DNA of 64,000 nucleotides from DATKPC01 sp035524275 (GCA_035524275.1 DATKPC010000041.1:62001-126000), one strand, 5' to 3'; counted from the first letter of the stretch, positions 52,319-60,428 are shown. Numbers and translations: made by a program. The notes: generated by a model from the letters alone, not told the origin.

Positions 52319-53170
52319 ATGCGCCTACGATTCACCAAGATGCAGGGCACCGGCAACGACTTCGTGATGATCAACAGCATCGCGCGTCCGTTCGACCTCG
52401 ATCGCGATCGCCTTCGCCGGCTTGCCGACCGGCGTTTCGGGGTCGGCGCGGACCAGGTTCTCGTCGTCGAGGCGCCGGGCCGGCCCGACGTCGACTTCCG
52501 CTACCGGATCTTCAATGCCGACGGCGGCGAGGTCGAGCAGTGCGGCAACGGCGCGCGCTGCTTCGTGCGCTTCGTGCACGCGCAGGGCCTGACCGCCAAG
52601 CGTCGCCTGCGCGTCGAGACGGTCTCCGGGATCATCGAACCGTGCCTCGAGGACGACGGCTCGGTCACCGTCGACATGGGCCCGCCGCGCTTCGCCAACG
52701 CGCAGGTCCCGTTCGACGATGCCGGCCTCGCGCCGCGCGCGGCGGGCGATTGGCGGTTATGGCCGCTGACGGTCGGCGCCGCGACGCGCCTCGTCGCGGT
52801 GCTGTCGATGGGCAATCCGCATGCGGTCCAGCAGGTCGCCGACGTCGAATCCGCGCCGGTCGCGCACGAGGGACCGCTGCTCGAGCACCACGTCCGGTTT
52901 CCGCGCCGGGTCAATGCCGGCTACATGCAGGTCGTCGACCGGCACGCGATCCGGCTGCGCGTCTGGGAGCGCGGCGCCGGCGAGACGCTCGCCTGCGGCA
53001 CCGGGGCCTGCGCCGCGGCGGTCGCCGCGATACGTCTCGGCCTGGTCGACAGCCCTGTCGACGTCGGCACGCGCGGCGGGCGGCTGCGCATCGAGTGGAC
53101 GGGCGGCGACGCGGCCGTGCGGATGAACGGCCCGGCCGACGCCGTCTTCGACGGCGAAATCGACATCTGA
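52319..53170 (+). CDS. dapF: Diaminopimelate epimerase
   Basis: DapF interconverts LL- and meso-diaminopimelate for lysine and peptidoglycan synthesis. The 283-residue protein carries the two catalytic cysteines: the first in EQCGNGARC near residues 74-81, the second in ACGTGACA near 224-231. FTKMQGTGNDFVMIN at the N-terminus and GNPHAV near 165 are typical. The ATG lies 95 bases after the second lpxL copy. It is followed at 10 bases by the DUF484 gene, as in other proteobacteria. Confidence 0.97.
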   Translation: MRLRFTKMQGTGNDFVMINSIARPFDLDRDRLRRLADRRFGVGADQVLVVEAPGRPDVDFRYRIFNADGGEVEQCGNGARCFVRFVHAQGLTAKRRLRVETVSGIIEPCLEDDGSVTVDMGPPRFANAQVPFDDAGLAPRAAGDWRLWPLTVGAATRLVAVLSMGNPHAVQQVADVESAPVAHEGPLLEHHVRFPRRVNAGYMQVVDRHAIRLRVWERGAGETLACGTGACAAAVAAIRLGLVDSPVDVGTRGGRLRIEWTGGDAAVRMNGPADAVFDGEIDI

Positions 53171-53180
53171 CCGGATCGCG

Positions 53181-53855
53181 ATGGACGAGATCGAAATTGC
53201 ACGCCACCTGGAGAGCCATCCGGATTTCTTCGAGCGCCACCCGCAGCTGCTCGACCGGCTGACGCTGGCGCACCCGCAGGACGGACGCGCGATCTCCCTG
53301 CTCGAACGGCAATTGCAGGTCCTGCGCGATCGCGGCCGCCTGCTGGAGGGGCAGGTCGCCGACCTCGTGCGGCACGGTCGCGACAACGAGCGTCGCGTCG
53401 GCCGCCTCGCCGACTGGGCGTGCGCGCTGCTGCGCCTGGAGGATCCGGCGCAACTCGCGCCGGTTGCGCTCGCGGAGCTGCGGCGGCTGTTCGACGTTCC
53501 GCATGCGGCATTGCGGCTGTTCCGCGTGGTTCCGGCCGTCGCCGGCGCCGAATATGCGCGTCCGGTGTCGGACCAGGTGCTCCGGCTGGCGGCAAGCATG
53601 AGCGCGCCCTACTGCGGAACGAACGTCGCCTTCGAGCCGGCGCAATGGCTGGACGCGGACGCGCGCCAGGTCCGCAGCGTGGCGATGATCCCGTTGCGCG
53701 AGCCGCAGCCGGTGCCGCGCGAACCGACGACCGCCTTCGGGCTGCTTGTGCTGGGCTCGCCCGACGTCGAGCGGTTCACCGATGCCATGGGCACGGAGTT
53801 CCTGGTCCGCATCGGCGCGCTCGCCTCCTCGGCGCTCGTGCGGCTCGCCCGATGA
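53181..53855 (+). CDS. DUF484 family protein
   Basis: A 224-residue cytosolic protein of the DUF484 family, which is nearly always encoded between dapF and xerC. The opening is typical: IARHLESHPDFFERHPQLLDRL, then a coiled-coil-prone stretch (about 35-75) with AISLLERQLQVLRDR, and a GAF-like C-terminal half (about 80-220) with AYC-type and GLLVLGSPD-ERF--AMGTEFL segments. The function is unknown. Its stop overlaps the xerC start by four bases. Confidence 0.9.
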   Translation: MDEIEIARHLESHPDFFERHPQLLDRLTLAHPQDGRAISLLERQLQVLRDRGRLLEGQVADLVRHGRDNERRVGRLADWACALLRLEDPAQLAPVALAELRRLFDVPHAALRLFRVVPAVAGAEYARPVSDQVLRLAASMSAPYCGTNVAFEPAQWLDADARQVRSVAMIPLREPQPVPREPTTAFGLLVLGSPDVERFTDAMGTEFLVRIGALASSALVRLAR

Positions 53856-54817
53856 CCGTCGAGGCCGTCGGGCGTCGCGTCGAGCTTCCGGCTCCGGCGC
53901 TGCAATACCTGGAGGATCTCGCGACGCGGCGGCGCCTGTCCCCGCGCACGCTGGCCGCCTATCGCCGCGACATCGAGCAACTGCTGCGTGCCGCGGGCGG
54001 GGCCCTGCCGCTCGGTCCCGCCGCCGCCGGCGTGCTGCGCGCATCGCTCGCACGGCTGCACGGATCCGGGGCCGGGCCGCGATCGCTCGCGCGAACGCTG
54101 TCGGCCTGGCGCGGCTTGTACGGGTGGCTCGCGAAGCGCGCCCGCATCGATGCCGACCCGACGGCCGGGTTGCGGGCGCCGCGCGCCGGCGCGCGCCTGC
54201 CCAAGGCGCTGGCGCCGGACCACGCGGTACGCTTCGTCGCCCACGAAACCGACGGCTCGTGGCTGCAGCGACGCGACCGCGCGCTCGTCGAACTGCTCTA
54301 TTCGAGCGGGCTGCGCCTCGCCGAACTCGTGAGCCTCGACCACCGCTATCACGGTGCCGAAGCGGGGCAGGCGCCGTCGCGCAGCTGGCTCGATCTGGCC
54401 GAGCGCAGCGTGACCGTGCACGGCAAGGGCGGCCGCACGCGCAGCGTGCCGGTCGGCGACGGCGCCGCGCGCGCGATCGCGGCGTGGCTCCAGGTCCGCG
54501 ACGATGCGGCGCTCGCCGCGGATGGCGCGCGCGCGCTGTTCGTCTCGCGCCGCGGCACCCGGCTTGCGGCACGCAGCGTCGAGGCGCGCGTCGCCGCGCT
54601 CGCGCGGCGCCTCGGATTCGAGGTTCCGGTCCATCCCCACGTGCTGCGCCATTCGATGGCTTCGCACGTGTTGCAGTCGAGCGGCGACCTGCGCGCGGTG
54701 CAGGAGCTGCTGGGCCACGCGAACATCGCGACGACGCAGGTGTACACGAAACTCGACTGGCAGCACCTGGCGCGCGCTTACGACGCCGCGCATCCGCGGG
54801 CGCGGCGCCGGAAATGA
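53852..54817 (+). CDS. xerC: Tyrosine recombinase XerC
   Basis: XerC resolves chromosome dimers at dif together with XerD. The 321-residue protein has an N-terminal SAM-like DNA-binding domain (about 15-110) and a catalytic domain with the full set of residues: Arg in SSGLRLAEL near 155, Lys in HGKGGRTR near 193, HVLRH near 269-273, His in LLGHANIATTQVYTK near 292, and the nucleophilic Tyr in that last segment. A ten-to-twelve-residue insertion relative to E. coli XerC follows LVSLD. Both neighbours overlap its ends, so DUF484-xerC-rlmI is one unit. Confidence 0.94.
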   Translation: MTVEAVGRRVELPAPALQYLEDLATRRRLSPRTLAAYRRDIEQLLRAAGGALPLGPAAAGVLRASLARLHGSGAGPRSLARTLSAWRGLYGWLAKRARIDADPTAGLRAPRAGARLPKALAPDHAVRFVAHETDGSWLQRRDRALVELLYSSGLRLAELVSLDHRYHGAEAGQAPSRSWLDLAERSVTVHGKGGRTRSVPVGDGAARAIAAWLQVRDDAALAADGARALFVSRRGTRLAARSVEARVAALARRLGFEVPVHPHVLRHSMASHVLQSSGDLRAVQELLGHANIATTQVYTKLDWQHLARAYDAAHPRARRRK

Positions 54818-56037
54818 CGTCGCGTCCCGCCGAGATCCACCTTCGCCCCGGCAAGGAGCGCTCGCTGCGCCGCCGCCATCCCTGGGTCTACGCCGGCGGC
54901 GTCGCCCGCGTGAGCGGCCAGCCCGGCGTCGGCGAGACGGTGGCCGTGAAGGCGGCGGACGGAACCTGGCTCGCCTGGGCGGCGTATGCGCCGGACTCGA
55001 TGATCCGGGCGCGCTGCTGGAGCTTCCGCGAGGACGATCGCGTCGATGGCCCCTGGCTCGCGGCCCGCGTGCGCGCCGCGGTGGCGCGGCGCGAAGCCCT
55101 CGGCATCGACAGCGACGCGGTCCGCCTCGTCTTCGGCGAGGCCGACGAACTGCCCGGGCTGGTCGCCGATCGCTACGGCCGCCAGCTCGTCGTGCAGTTC
55201 CAGGCGGCCGGTGTCGACGCCTGGCGCGACCCGCTGGTCGATGCGCTCGTCGCCGCGACAGGGTGCAGCGACGTCTTCGATCGTTCCGACGGCGCGATCC
55301 GGGCGCGGGAAGGCTTGCCCGCAACGGCCGGTCCGCTGCGGGGCGAGATGCCGGCGGCTCGGTTGTGCGTCCGCGAGGAGGGCATCTCGTACTGGGTCGA
55401 CGTGAAGCGCGGGCACAAGACGGGGTTCTACATCGACCAGCGCGACAATCGCACATTGGTGCGGCGGCTCGCGCGGAGGTTCGCCGAGCGCCACGGACGC
55501 GGCCCGCGCACGCTGAACTGTTTCTGCTTCACCGGCGGCTTCTCGCTCGCCGCCGGGTTGGGCGGCGCCTCGCTCGCGGTGTCCGTCGACTCGTCCGCCG
55601 AGGCGCTGGCGCTGGCGCGCGAGAACTGGACGCTGAACGGGCTGTCGGACGAGGATGCGCGATGGGTCGACGCCGATGTCTTCGAGACGCTGCGCCGCCT
55701 TCAAGCCGAGGGCGAGCGCTTCGACCTGATCGTGCTCGACCCGCCGAAGTTCGCCGCGAGCCACCAGCACGTCGAGCGGGCGGCGCGCGCCTACAAGGAC
55801 ATCAACCTTTCGGCGTTGCGCCTGCTGCAGCCGGGCGGCACGCTGCTGACGTTCTCCTGCTCCGGCGCGATCGGGCTGGAACTGTTCCAGAAGATCGTCG
55901 CCGGCGCGGTGATCGACGCCGGCGTCGACTGCCAGATGCTGGCGCGCCTGTCGGCCGGTCGCGACCATCCGCTGCTGATGACCCACCCCGAAGGCGAATA
56001 CCTCAAGGGACTTCTGCTGCGCCGTCTGGAGCGCTGA
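54814..56037 (+). CDS. rlmI: 23S rRNA (cytosine-C5)-methyltransferase RlmI-like
   Basis: A 407-residue class I methyltransferase of the RlmI family, which methylates C1962 of 23S rRNA. An N-terminal PUA domain (about residues 5-75, RPGKERSLRRRHPWVYAGGV) is followed by the family segment EADELPGLVADRYG near 109. The SAM-binding NCFCFTGGFSLAA lies near 231, motif IV DPPKF near 310, and the FSCSG motif near 350 with the expected Cys. The ATG overlaps the xerC stop. RlmK- or other m5C-type specificity cannot be excluded. Confidence 0.88.
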   Translation: MTSRPAEIHLRPGKERSLRRRHPWVYAGGVARVSGQPGVGETVAVKAADGTWLAWAAYAPDSMIRARCWSFREDDRVDGPWLAARVRAAVARREALGIDSDAVRLVFGEADELPGLVADRYGRQLVVQFQAAGVDAWRDPLVDALVAATGCSDVFDRSDGAIRAREGLPATAGPLRGEMPAARLCVREEGISYWVDVKRGHKTGFYIDQRDNRTLVRRLARRFAERHGRGPRTLNCFCFTGGFSLAAGLGGASLAVSVDSSAEALALARENWTLNGLSDEDARWVDADVFETLRRLQAEGERFDLIVLDPPKFAASHQHVERAARAYKDINLSALRLLQPGGTLLTFSCSGAIGLELFQKIVAGAVIDAGVDCQMLARLSAGRDHPLLMTHPEGEYLKGLLLRRLER

Positions 56038-56186
56038 AAAACGCCGCTCGTCGCCCTGTAAGTCGTTGATTTGGCGTAACAATAAAATCCGGCAGACGGG
56101 GTCCGGGCCGGGTGCCGCGAAGCGCCCGGATTTGGTCTAAACTTCGCGCCCTTTTTAGGGGTCGCAACCCCGCGGGAGGATGTTCC
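56038..56186. other. 149-base gap ahead of the cobW-type gene
   Basis: The gap has an AT-rich patch (TTGATTTGG..TAACAATAAAAT, 56066-56088), a second TAAACT element (56138-56143) and a short GGGGT/ACCCC hairpin at 56157-56170 just before the ribosome-binding site. A promoter is likely here, but no -35/-10 pair with normal spacing stands out. A TAACA half-site resembles half of a Zur box, which is too little to claim zinc control. Confidence 0.35.
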
Positions 56187-57314
56187 ATGAACGCCCCGCA
56201 AGTTCCGGTCACCGTGCTGACCGGATTTCTCGGTGCCGGCAAGACGACGCTGCTGAACCGGATCCTGAAGGAGGATCATGGGCAGCGGATCGCGGTCATC
56301 GAGAACGAATTCGGCCCGCAGGGCGTCGACAACGAACTGCTCGTCGAGCGGACCGACGAGCAGATCGTCGAGATGAACAACGGGTGCATCTGCTGCACCG
56401 TGCGCGGCGATCTCGTCCGCATCCTCGGCGAGCTGCGCGGCCGCCGCGAGCGCGGCGAACTGCGGTTCGACCGCATCGTGATCGAGACGACGGGGCTCGC
56501 GAATCCCGGGCCGGTCACGCAGACCTTCTTCATGGACGAGGACGTCGCGGAGTACTACCTGCTGGACGGCGTGATCACCGTCGTCGACGCGAAGCACGGC
56601 CACGACACGCTCGACCGCCAGCCGGAGGCGCAGAACCAGGTCGGGTTCGCCGACCGCATCCTTCTGTCGAAGACGGACCTCGTCGGCGGCGACGTCGTCG
56701 ATTCGCTGCGCGAGCGCCTTCTGCGGATGAATCCGCGGGCGCCCATCAAGCCGGCGCACATGGGCCAGGTGCCGATCGGCGACGTTCTCGACATCCGCGG
56801 CTTCAATCTCAACGCGATCCTGGAGATCGACCCGGACTTCCTCGCCGCCGAACACGCGGATGCGCGTCGCGCGCGTGGCGGTGCCGCGGGGCACGAGCAC
56901 GAGCACGAGCACGAGCACGAACATGAGCATGATCATGAGCATGCTCATGAGCACGATCACGGTCACGACGATCATGATCATGCGCATGGCGGCCATCACC
57001 ACCATGCCCATGACGACGCGATCAAGGCCTTCGTGTTCGAATCGGACCGCCCGTTCGTGCCGGCCAAGCTCGAGGAGTACCTGGGTGCTTTGACCCAGGT
57101 ATACGGGCAGGACATGCTCCGGTATAAGGGCGTGCTGTTCGTGTCCGGTTCGAACCGGCGAATGATCTTCCAGGGCGTCCATATGCTGATGGGCGCCGAC
57201 GTGGGCCGCGTCTGGGGACGCGACGAGAAGCCGCGCAGCCGCATGGTCTTCATTGGCCGCAACCTGCCGCGCGACGCGATCGTGAAGGGACTTGAGGCGT
57301 GCCTCGTGCGCTGA
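56187..57314 (+). CDS. CobW/COG0523 GTP-binding metallochaperone with histidine-rich loop
   Basis: A 375-residue G3E-family GTPase. The P-loop GFLGAGKTT lies at residues 13-21, the metal-binding CICC at 67-70, ETTGLANP near 106, and SKTDLV near 167 as the guanine motif. A loop at about 236-275 contains 21 His among 40 residues, interspersed with Glu and Asp, before the C-terminal domain (about 280-375). COG0523 proteins deliver zinc or other metals; the ligand here is not proven. A GGGAGGA ribosome-binding site precedes the ATG. dksA follows 35 bases later, a conserved pairing. Confidence 0.9.
   Translation: MNAPQVPVTVLTGFLGAGKTTLLNRILKEDHGQRIAVIENEFGPQGVDNELLVERTDEQIVEMNNGCICCTVRGDLVRILGELRGRRERGELRFDRIVIETTGLANPGPVTQTFFMDEDVAEYYLLDGVITVVDAKHGHDTLDRQPEAQNQVGFADRILLSKTDLVGGDVVDSLRERLLRMNPRAPIKPAHMGQVPIGDVLDIRGFNLNAILEIDPDFLAAEHADARRARGGAAGHEHEHEHEHEHEHDHEHAHEHDHGHDDHDHAHGGHHHHAHDDAIKAFVFESDRPFVPAKLEEYLGALTQVYGQDMLRYKGVLFVSGSNRRMIFQGVHMLMGADVGRVWGRDEKPRSRMVFIGRNLPRDAIVKGLEACLVR
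56891..57011 (+). repeat. Hexanucleotide GAGCAC/GAGCAT tract encoding the His-rich loop
   Basis: Tandem GAGCAC units (56891-56918) run into degenerate GAACAT, GAGCAT, GATCAT and CACGAT units. The tract encodes alternating His with Glu or Asp. In its second half His is written mostly as CAT, unlike the CAC preference of the rest of the window, and it is the least G+C-rich coding stretch seen. Loss or gain of whole units would keep the reading frame and change only the number of metal-binding histidines. Confidence 0.8.
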
Positions 57315-57349
57315 CGCGGCGCGAGGCGCACTCGGATACGGGAGAGCTC

Positions 57350-58120
57350 ATGTCGAGCAAAGCGAAGACGCCGGCGAAGTCTGCACCGGCGAAGAAGCCG
57401 GTTCCGGCCGCCAAGACGCCGGCGAAGCCGGCGCGCGGTGCCGAGACGAAGTCCGCCGCGCCGGCGAAGGCGGCGGCGACGCCCGCCGCGCCACGCGCGG
57501 CCAATCGCGGCGCGCCGGCGGTGGGCGTCGTGGCGACGACGCGCATCGAGGCCACGCCGGCGGCCGCGGCGACTTCGGTCGCCCCGCCGATTCCCCCGCG
57601 CACCGTGCCGGCGCGCCCGGTCGCCGACCCGAAGGACATCGCGGCGGCGCACGAGTACCTGACCATCCGCTCGGCGACGCGCAGCGAGGAGCCCGTCGTC
57701 ATCAACGGGCGGCCGCTGCCGACCGAGGAGCAGCTGCTGAAGATGCCCGAGGCCGACTACATGAACGCCGACCAGCTCGCGTTCTTCCGGCATCGCCTGC
57801 AACGGCTCGAGCGCGAACTGCTTGCCAACGCCGACGAGACGACGGAGCACCTGCGCGAAACGGTCATCGTGCCGGACCCGGCGGATCGCGCGACGATCGA
57901 GGAGGAGCACGCCCTCGAGCTGCGCACCCGCGACCGCGAGCGGAAGCTGTTGAAGAAGGTCCAGGCCTCGCTTGCGCGCATCGACGGCGGCGACTACGGG
58001 TTCTGCGAGGAGACCGGAGATCCGATCGGGATTCCGCGCCTGCTCGCGCGGCCGACGGCGACGCTGTCGCTCGAGGCGCAGCAGCGGCGGGAAATGAAGC
58101 AGAAGCTCTACGGCGACTGA
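57350..58120 (+). CDS. dksA: RNA polymerase-binding transcription factor DksA with long N-terminal extension
   Basis: DksA binds the secondary channel of RNA polymerase and, with ppGpp, redirects transcription. The conserved protein starts near residue 122 (PTEEQLLKMPEADYMN), followed by the coiled-coil (about 140-212) with TVIVPDPADRAT at its acidic tip (about 171-182). The zinc-finger region has one Cys only, CEET (219-222) and SLEA (240-243), where E. coli has CxxC and CxxC; this one-Cys form is usual in betaproteobacteria. Residues 1-105 are an Ala/Lys/Pro-rich, histone-H1-like tail, making 256 residues instead of about 140-150. GGAGAG precedes the ATG. Confidence 0.93.
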   Translation: MSSKAKTPAKSAPAKKPVPAAKTPAKPARGAETKSAAPAKAAATPAAPRAANRGAPAVGVVATTRIEATPAAAATSVAPPIPPRTVPARPVADPKDIAAAHEYLTIRSATRSEEPVVINGRPLPTEEQLLKMPEADYMNADQLAFFRHRLQRLERELLANADETTEHLRETVIVPDPADRATIEEEHALELRTRDRERKLLKKVQASLARIDGGDYGFCEETGDPIGIPRLLARPTATLSLEAQQRREMKQKLYGD

Positions 58121-58168
58121 GCGGCGCGCGCCGCGCCGCACCCGCGCGCCGCACGATCCCGACTCCCG

Positions 58169-58187
58169 GCCCCGGTAGTGCCGGGGC
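58169..58187 (+). terminator. Short perfect hairpin after dksA
   Basis: A seven-pair stem GCCCCGG/CCGGGGC with a five-base loop lies 48 bases after the dksA stop. There is no T-run, so it could act only as a rho-dependent pause or RNA 3' end. It is the only clear structure between dksA and the next operon. Confidence 0.35.
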
Positions 58188-58237
58188 AGGCCTCGGCCGG
58201 CAGACTGGCTGCACGTCAACTCGATGTGCCGCCCGCC

Positions 58238-58750
58238 ATGCCGACACTTGCCGCCCCGCCGTCACCTTCTGTTGCGCGGACCACGGGAGAGCCACCGCGC
58301 CCCGCCCTGGGCTCCGCGGCCCCGATCCGGCGAGCCATCGCCAAGCTGTCGTTCGATCCGCGGACCGACAAGCGGATCATCGGCGCACTCTCCGCCTACC
58401 CCGATCGTCGCCATAGCGCCATGCTCGCCGCATGGCTGCGGGCGGGGTGGCGGGTCGCGACCGGGCGTGCCGTGGCGCCCCCGGTCGTCGCGGCGGCGCC
58501 GGCCACGACGTCCGCGCTCCAGGGAGCGGAACTTGCGCGCCAGGCGACGCGGCCGATGATCCGTCGCGTATTCGTCGACGCCGCGGCGGAACCCGGCCTC
58601 GACGATTTTCTTCGCGGGTTGCCGCGTCACGAGCGCGGCCGGGAAATCCGGCATTTCATCCTGGTGGCGCTTGGCCGGGCCGCGTCGCCACGCGGACCGC
58701 AGGTCGCATCGCAGCGTCCCACGGCGGTGGCGCCAACCGCCGCGCCGTGA
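58238..58750 (+). CDS. Hypothetical protein with two similar helical motifs (first gene of accessory operon)
   Basis: A 170-residue protein that I do not recognise. After a Pro/Ala-rich lead there are two motifs that resemble each other: DKRIIGALSAYPDRRHSAML with a following LRAGW (about residues 44-72), and LDDFLRGLPRHERGREIRHF with a following LVALG (about 120-147). Both read L-x-x-hydrophobic-P-x-x-x-R-x-x-x-aliphatic. This is a small-helical pattern seen in plasmid and conjugative-element accessory proteins, but no function is implied. No signal peptide or membrane helix is seen. The start could also be GTG at 58178. Its stop overlaps the transglycosylase start (GTGA). Confidence 0.6.
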   Translation: MPTLAAPPSPSVARTTGEPPRPALGSAAPIRRAIAKLSFDPRTDKRIIGALSAYPDRRHSAMLAAWLRAGWRVATGRAVAPPVVAAAPATTSALQGAELARQATRPMIRRVFVDAAAEPGLDDFLRGLPRHERGREIRHFILVALGRAASPRGPQVASQRPTAVAPTAAP

Positions 58751-59640
58751 CGTCTCGCGGAACACCGCGCATCGTCGCGTTCGTGCTCAGCTGCCGGCTC
58801 GCTACGCCGCCTTGCCCCGTGCGTTGCATCCCGCTGGGCATGGCGCTGGGCCTGCCGATCGTCGCGATCGCCGCGGCCGTCGATCCGCTGCAGGTCGACG
58901 ACGTGCTGGCGGCGATCGAGCAGGTCGAATCGGCGGGTCGTCCGTGGACGATCTTCGACAACTCCTCGGGCCAATCGATCCAGCTGTCCAGCCGCGCCGA
59001 GGCGGAGCAGGTCGCGGCAATCCGCCTGGGCCAGGGCCACAACCTGGATCTCGGCCTCTACCAGATCAATACGATCCAGCTCCGAAGGCAGGGCGTTGGC
59101 CTCGCCACGATCTTCGATCCCGGCGTACAGCAGCAACTCGCGCGGACGATCCTCGCCGAATTTCTTGCTCGTGCACGCGCAATCTACGGCGACACGCAAC
59201 TCGCGTGGGAGCGTGCGATCGGGGCCTACAACGCCGGCAATGTCGCCGTCGACAACGAGCCCTACGTGGCGCGCGTGATGCGCGCGATGCGCCGCGCGCC
59301 ACTCACCCGCGCCTCCTTCGCGCCGCTTGGACCCTCGCGTACCGGACGCGATCTCCTCGATGCCCGCGACCCGGATCGTCCCGATCCCGACACGGGCGTG
59401 CCGTGGAGCGCGCCGGCCGAAGCCGCCGGCGGACCGGTCGCCGAACCGTCCGGAGCCTTCGGTGTCCTCGCAGCCGCCGTTCTCGTGCTGGCGGTCGCAT
59501 CCGGCACCGGCATCGTGGCGACGATGATTCTCCGCGCCTTGGCGGGCGCCACGCTCGCGTTCGGGCTGGCCTTGGCGCGCGCGCAGCCCCTACCGCAGCC
59601 CTACGCGATGCCGCGGTCCGGCGTGACGAGGGAGGGTTGA
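58747..59640 (+). CDS. VirB1-like lytic transglycosylase with C-terminal hydrophobic segment (accessory operon)
   Basis: A 297-residue periplasmic enzyme of the SLT fold. An N-terminal signal peptide (about residues 25-45, hydrophobic, Ala-rich cleavage region) is followed by an SLT domain: catalytic Glu in IEQVESAG near 58-64, GLYQIN at 103-108, and AYNAGN at 160-165. The final third is Pro/Asp-rich and carries a hydrophobic segment (about 236-258 and beyond), unusual for housekeeping lytic transglycosylases. Small SLT enzymes of this kind open the wall for type IV secretion or conjugation machines. It overlaps both neighbours, indicating one coupled operon. Confidence 0.82.
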   Translation: MTSRGTPRIVAFVLSCRLATPPCPVRCIPLGMALGLPIVAIAAAVDPLQVDDVLAAIEQVESAGRPWTIFDNSSGQSIQLSSRAEAEQVAAIRLGQGHNLDLGLYQINTIQLRRQGVGLATIFDPGVQQQLARTILAEFLARARAIYGDTQLAWERAIGAYNAGNVAVDNEPYVARVMRAMRRAPLTRASFAPLGPSRTGRDLLDARDPDRPDPDTGVPWSAPAEAAGGPVAEPSGAFGVLAAAVLVLAVASGTGIVATMILRALAGATLAFGLALARAQPLPQPYAMPRSGVTREG

Positions 59641-60428
59641 TGCGCCTGGACGACGTTGCAGCGGGCGCCGCCGAATCGCGCTCGCGTCGTTTCCCCGCCC
59701 CCGAGACGAGCCGCATGCGTGGCTGCGCCGCCGCCGCGCTTTTTGTGGTGAACACATGGGCCGGGGCCGTCTATGTCTGGCCGCTGCCCGCGGTCACCGC
59801 CGGCGTCCATTCGGCGCCGTCGTCCGCTTCCGGTGCGTCGATCGAACCGGACGTGCCGTCCGAACCGCAACCACGCCGGCTCGAGGTGACGGACCCGAAT
59901 CCCTCGCACGTCGAAGGACCGCTCAAGCCCGGCCATGGCCTGGCGCCGCCGATTCCGGCGCGACCGCCGTTGACGGCTGCCGCGCTGCGCCGCGCGCTCG
60001 GGCGAAGCGCGAGCTTTGTCGAAGGCCGTGGCGGGCCGCTCGTGTCCGCGTTCATCGACCTGGACTGCGCCTTCTGCGCCCGCCTCTACGACGAATCGCG
60101 TCCGCTGGTCGATGCCGGCACGCTTCGGGTTCGCTGGATTCCGGTCGCGCTGATCGGCCGTTCGTCGCTCGGCTTCGCCGCGGCAATCCTGCTGGCCGCG
60201 GACCGGCCGCATGCGCTGGCCGCCGCGCAGCGTGGGTCGCTCGCGCCCATCGTGCCGCCGGGCCCGCTGCGCGAGGCGATCGCCGCCAACAACGCGTTGC
60301 TTTCGGTCCTCGCCTCAGGCCTGCCCGCGACACCGCTGCTGTTGGCCGAGCGCGCCGACGGCTCGTTCATGGCCCATCTGGGCTTGCCGCCGGACCTTCG
60401 ATCATTCGCCGCGGCGGCCGCATCGTGA
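59640..60428 (+). CDS. Membrane-anchored DsbG/TrbB-like thioredoxin-fold protein (accessory operon)
   Basis: A 262-residue envelope protein. A cytosolic lead of about 26 residues is followed by a membrane anchor (about 27-49), a Pro/Ser-rich spacer, and a thioredoxin-fold domain (about 115-260). The redox motif CAFC lies at 143-146 in FIDLDCAFCARLYDESRPLVDAG; the LPATPLLL segment near 235 supplies the cis-Pro loop. This matches DsbG/TrbB-type oxidoreductases, which are found in conjugative elements beside SLT-domain enzymes. The ATG overlaps the previous stop (TGATG) with GGGAGGG just upstream. Substrate and partner reductase are unknown. Confidence 0.8.
   Translation: MRLDDVAAGAAESRSRRFPAPETSRMRGCAAAALFVVNTWAGAVYVWPLPAVTAGVHSAPSSASGASIEPDVPSEPQPRRLEVTDPNPSHVEGPLKPGHGLAPPIPARPPLTAAALRRALGRSASFVEGRGGPLVSAFIDLDCAFCARLYDESRPLVDAGTLRVRWIPVALIGRSSLGFAAAILLAADRPHALAAAQRGSLAPIVPPGPLREAIAANNALLSVLASGLPATPLLLAERADGSFMAHLGLPPDLRSFAAAAAS

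Noticed and set aside
56060..56090. Possible Zur box ahead of the cobW-dksA pair
   Set aside because: Only a TAACA half-site is seen; the second half of the palindrome is missing, so zinc control cannot be claimed.
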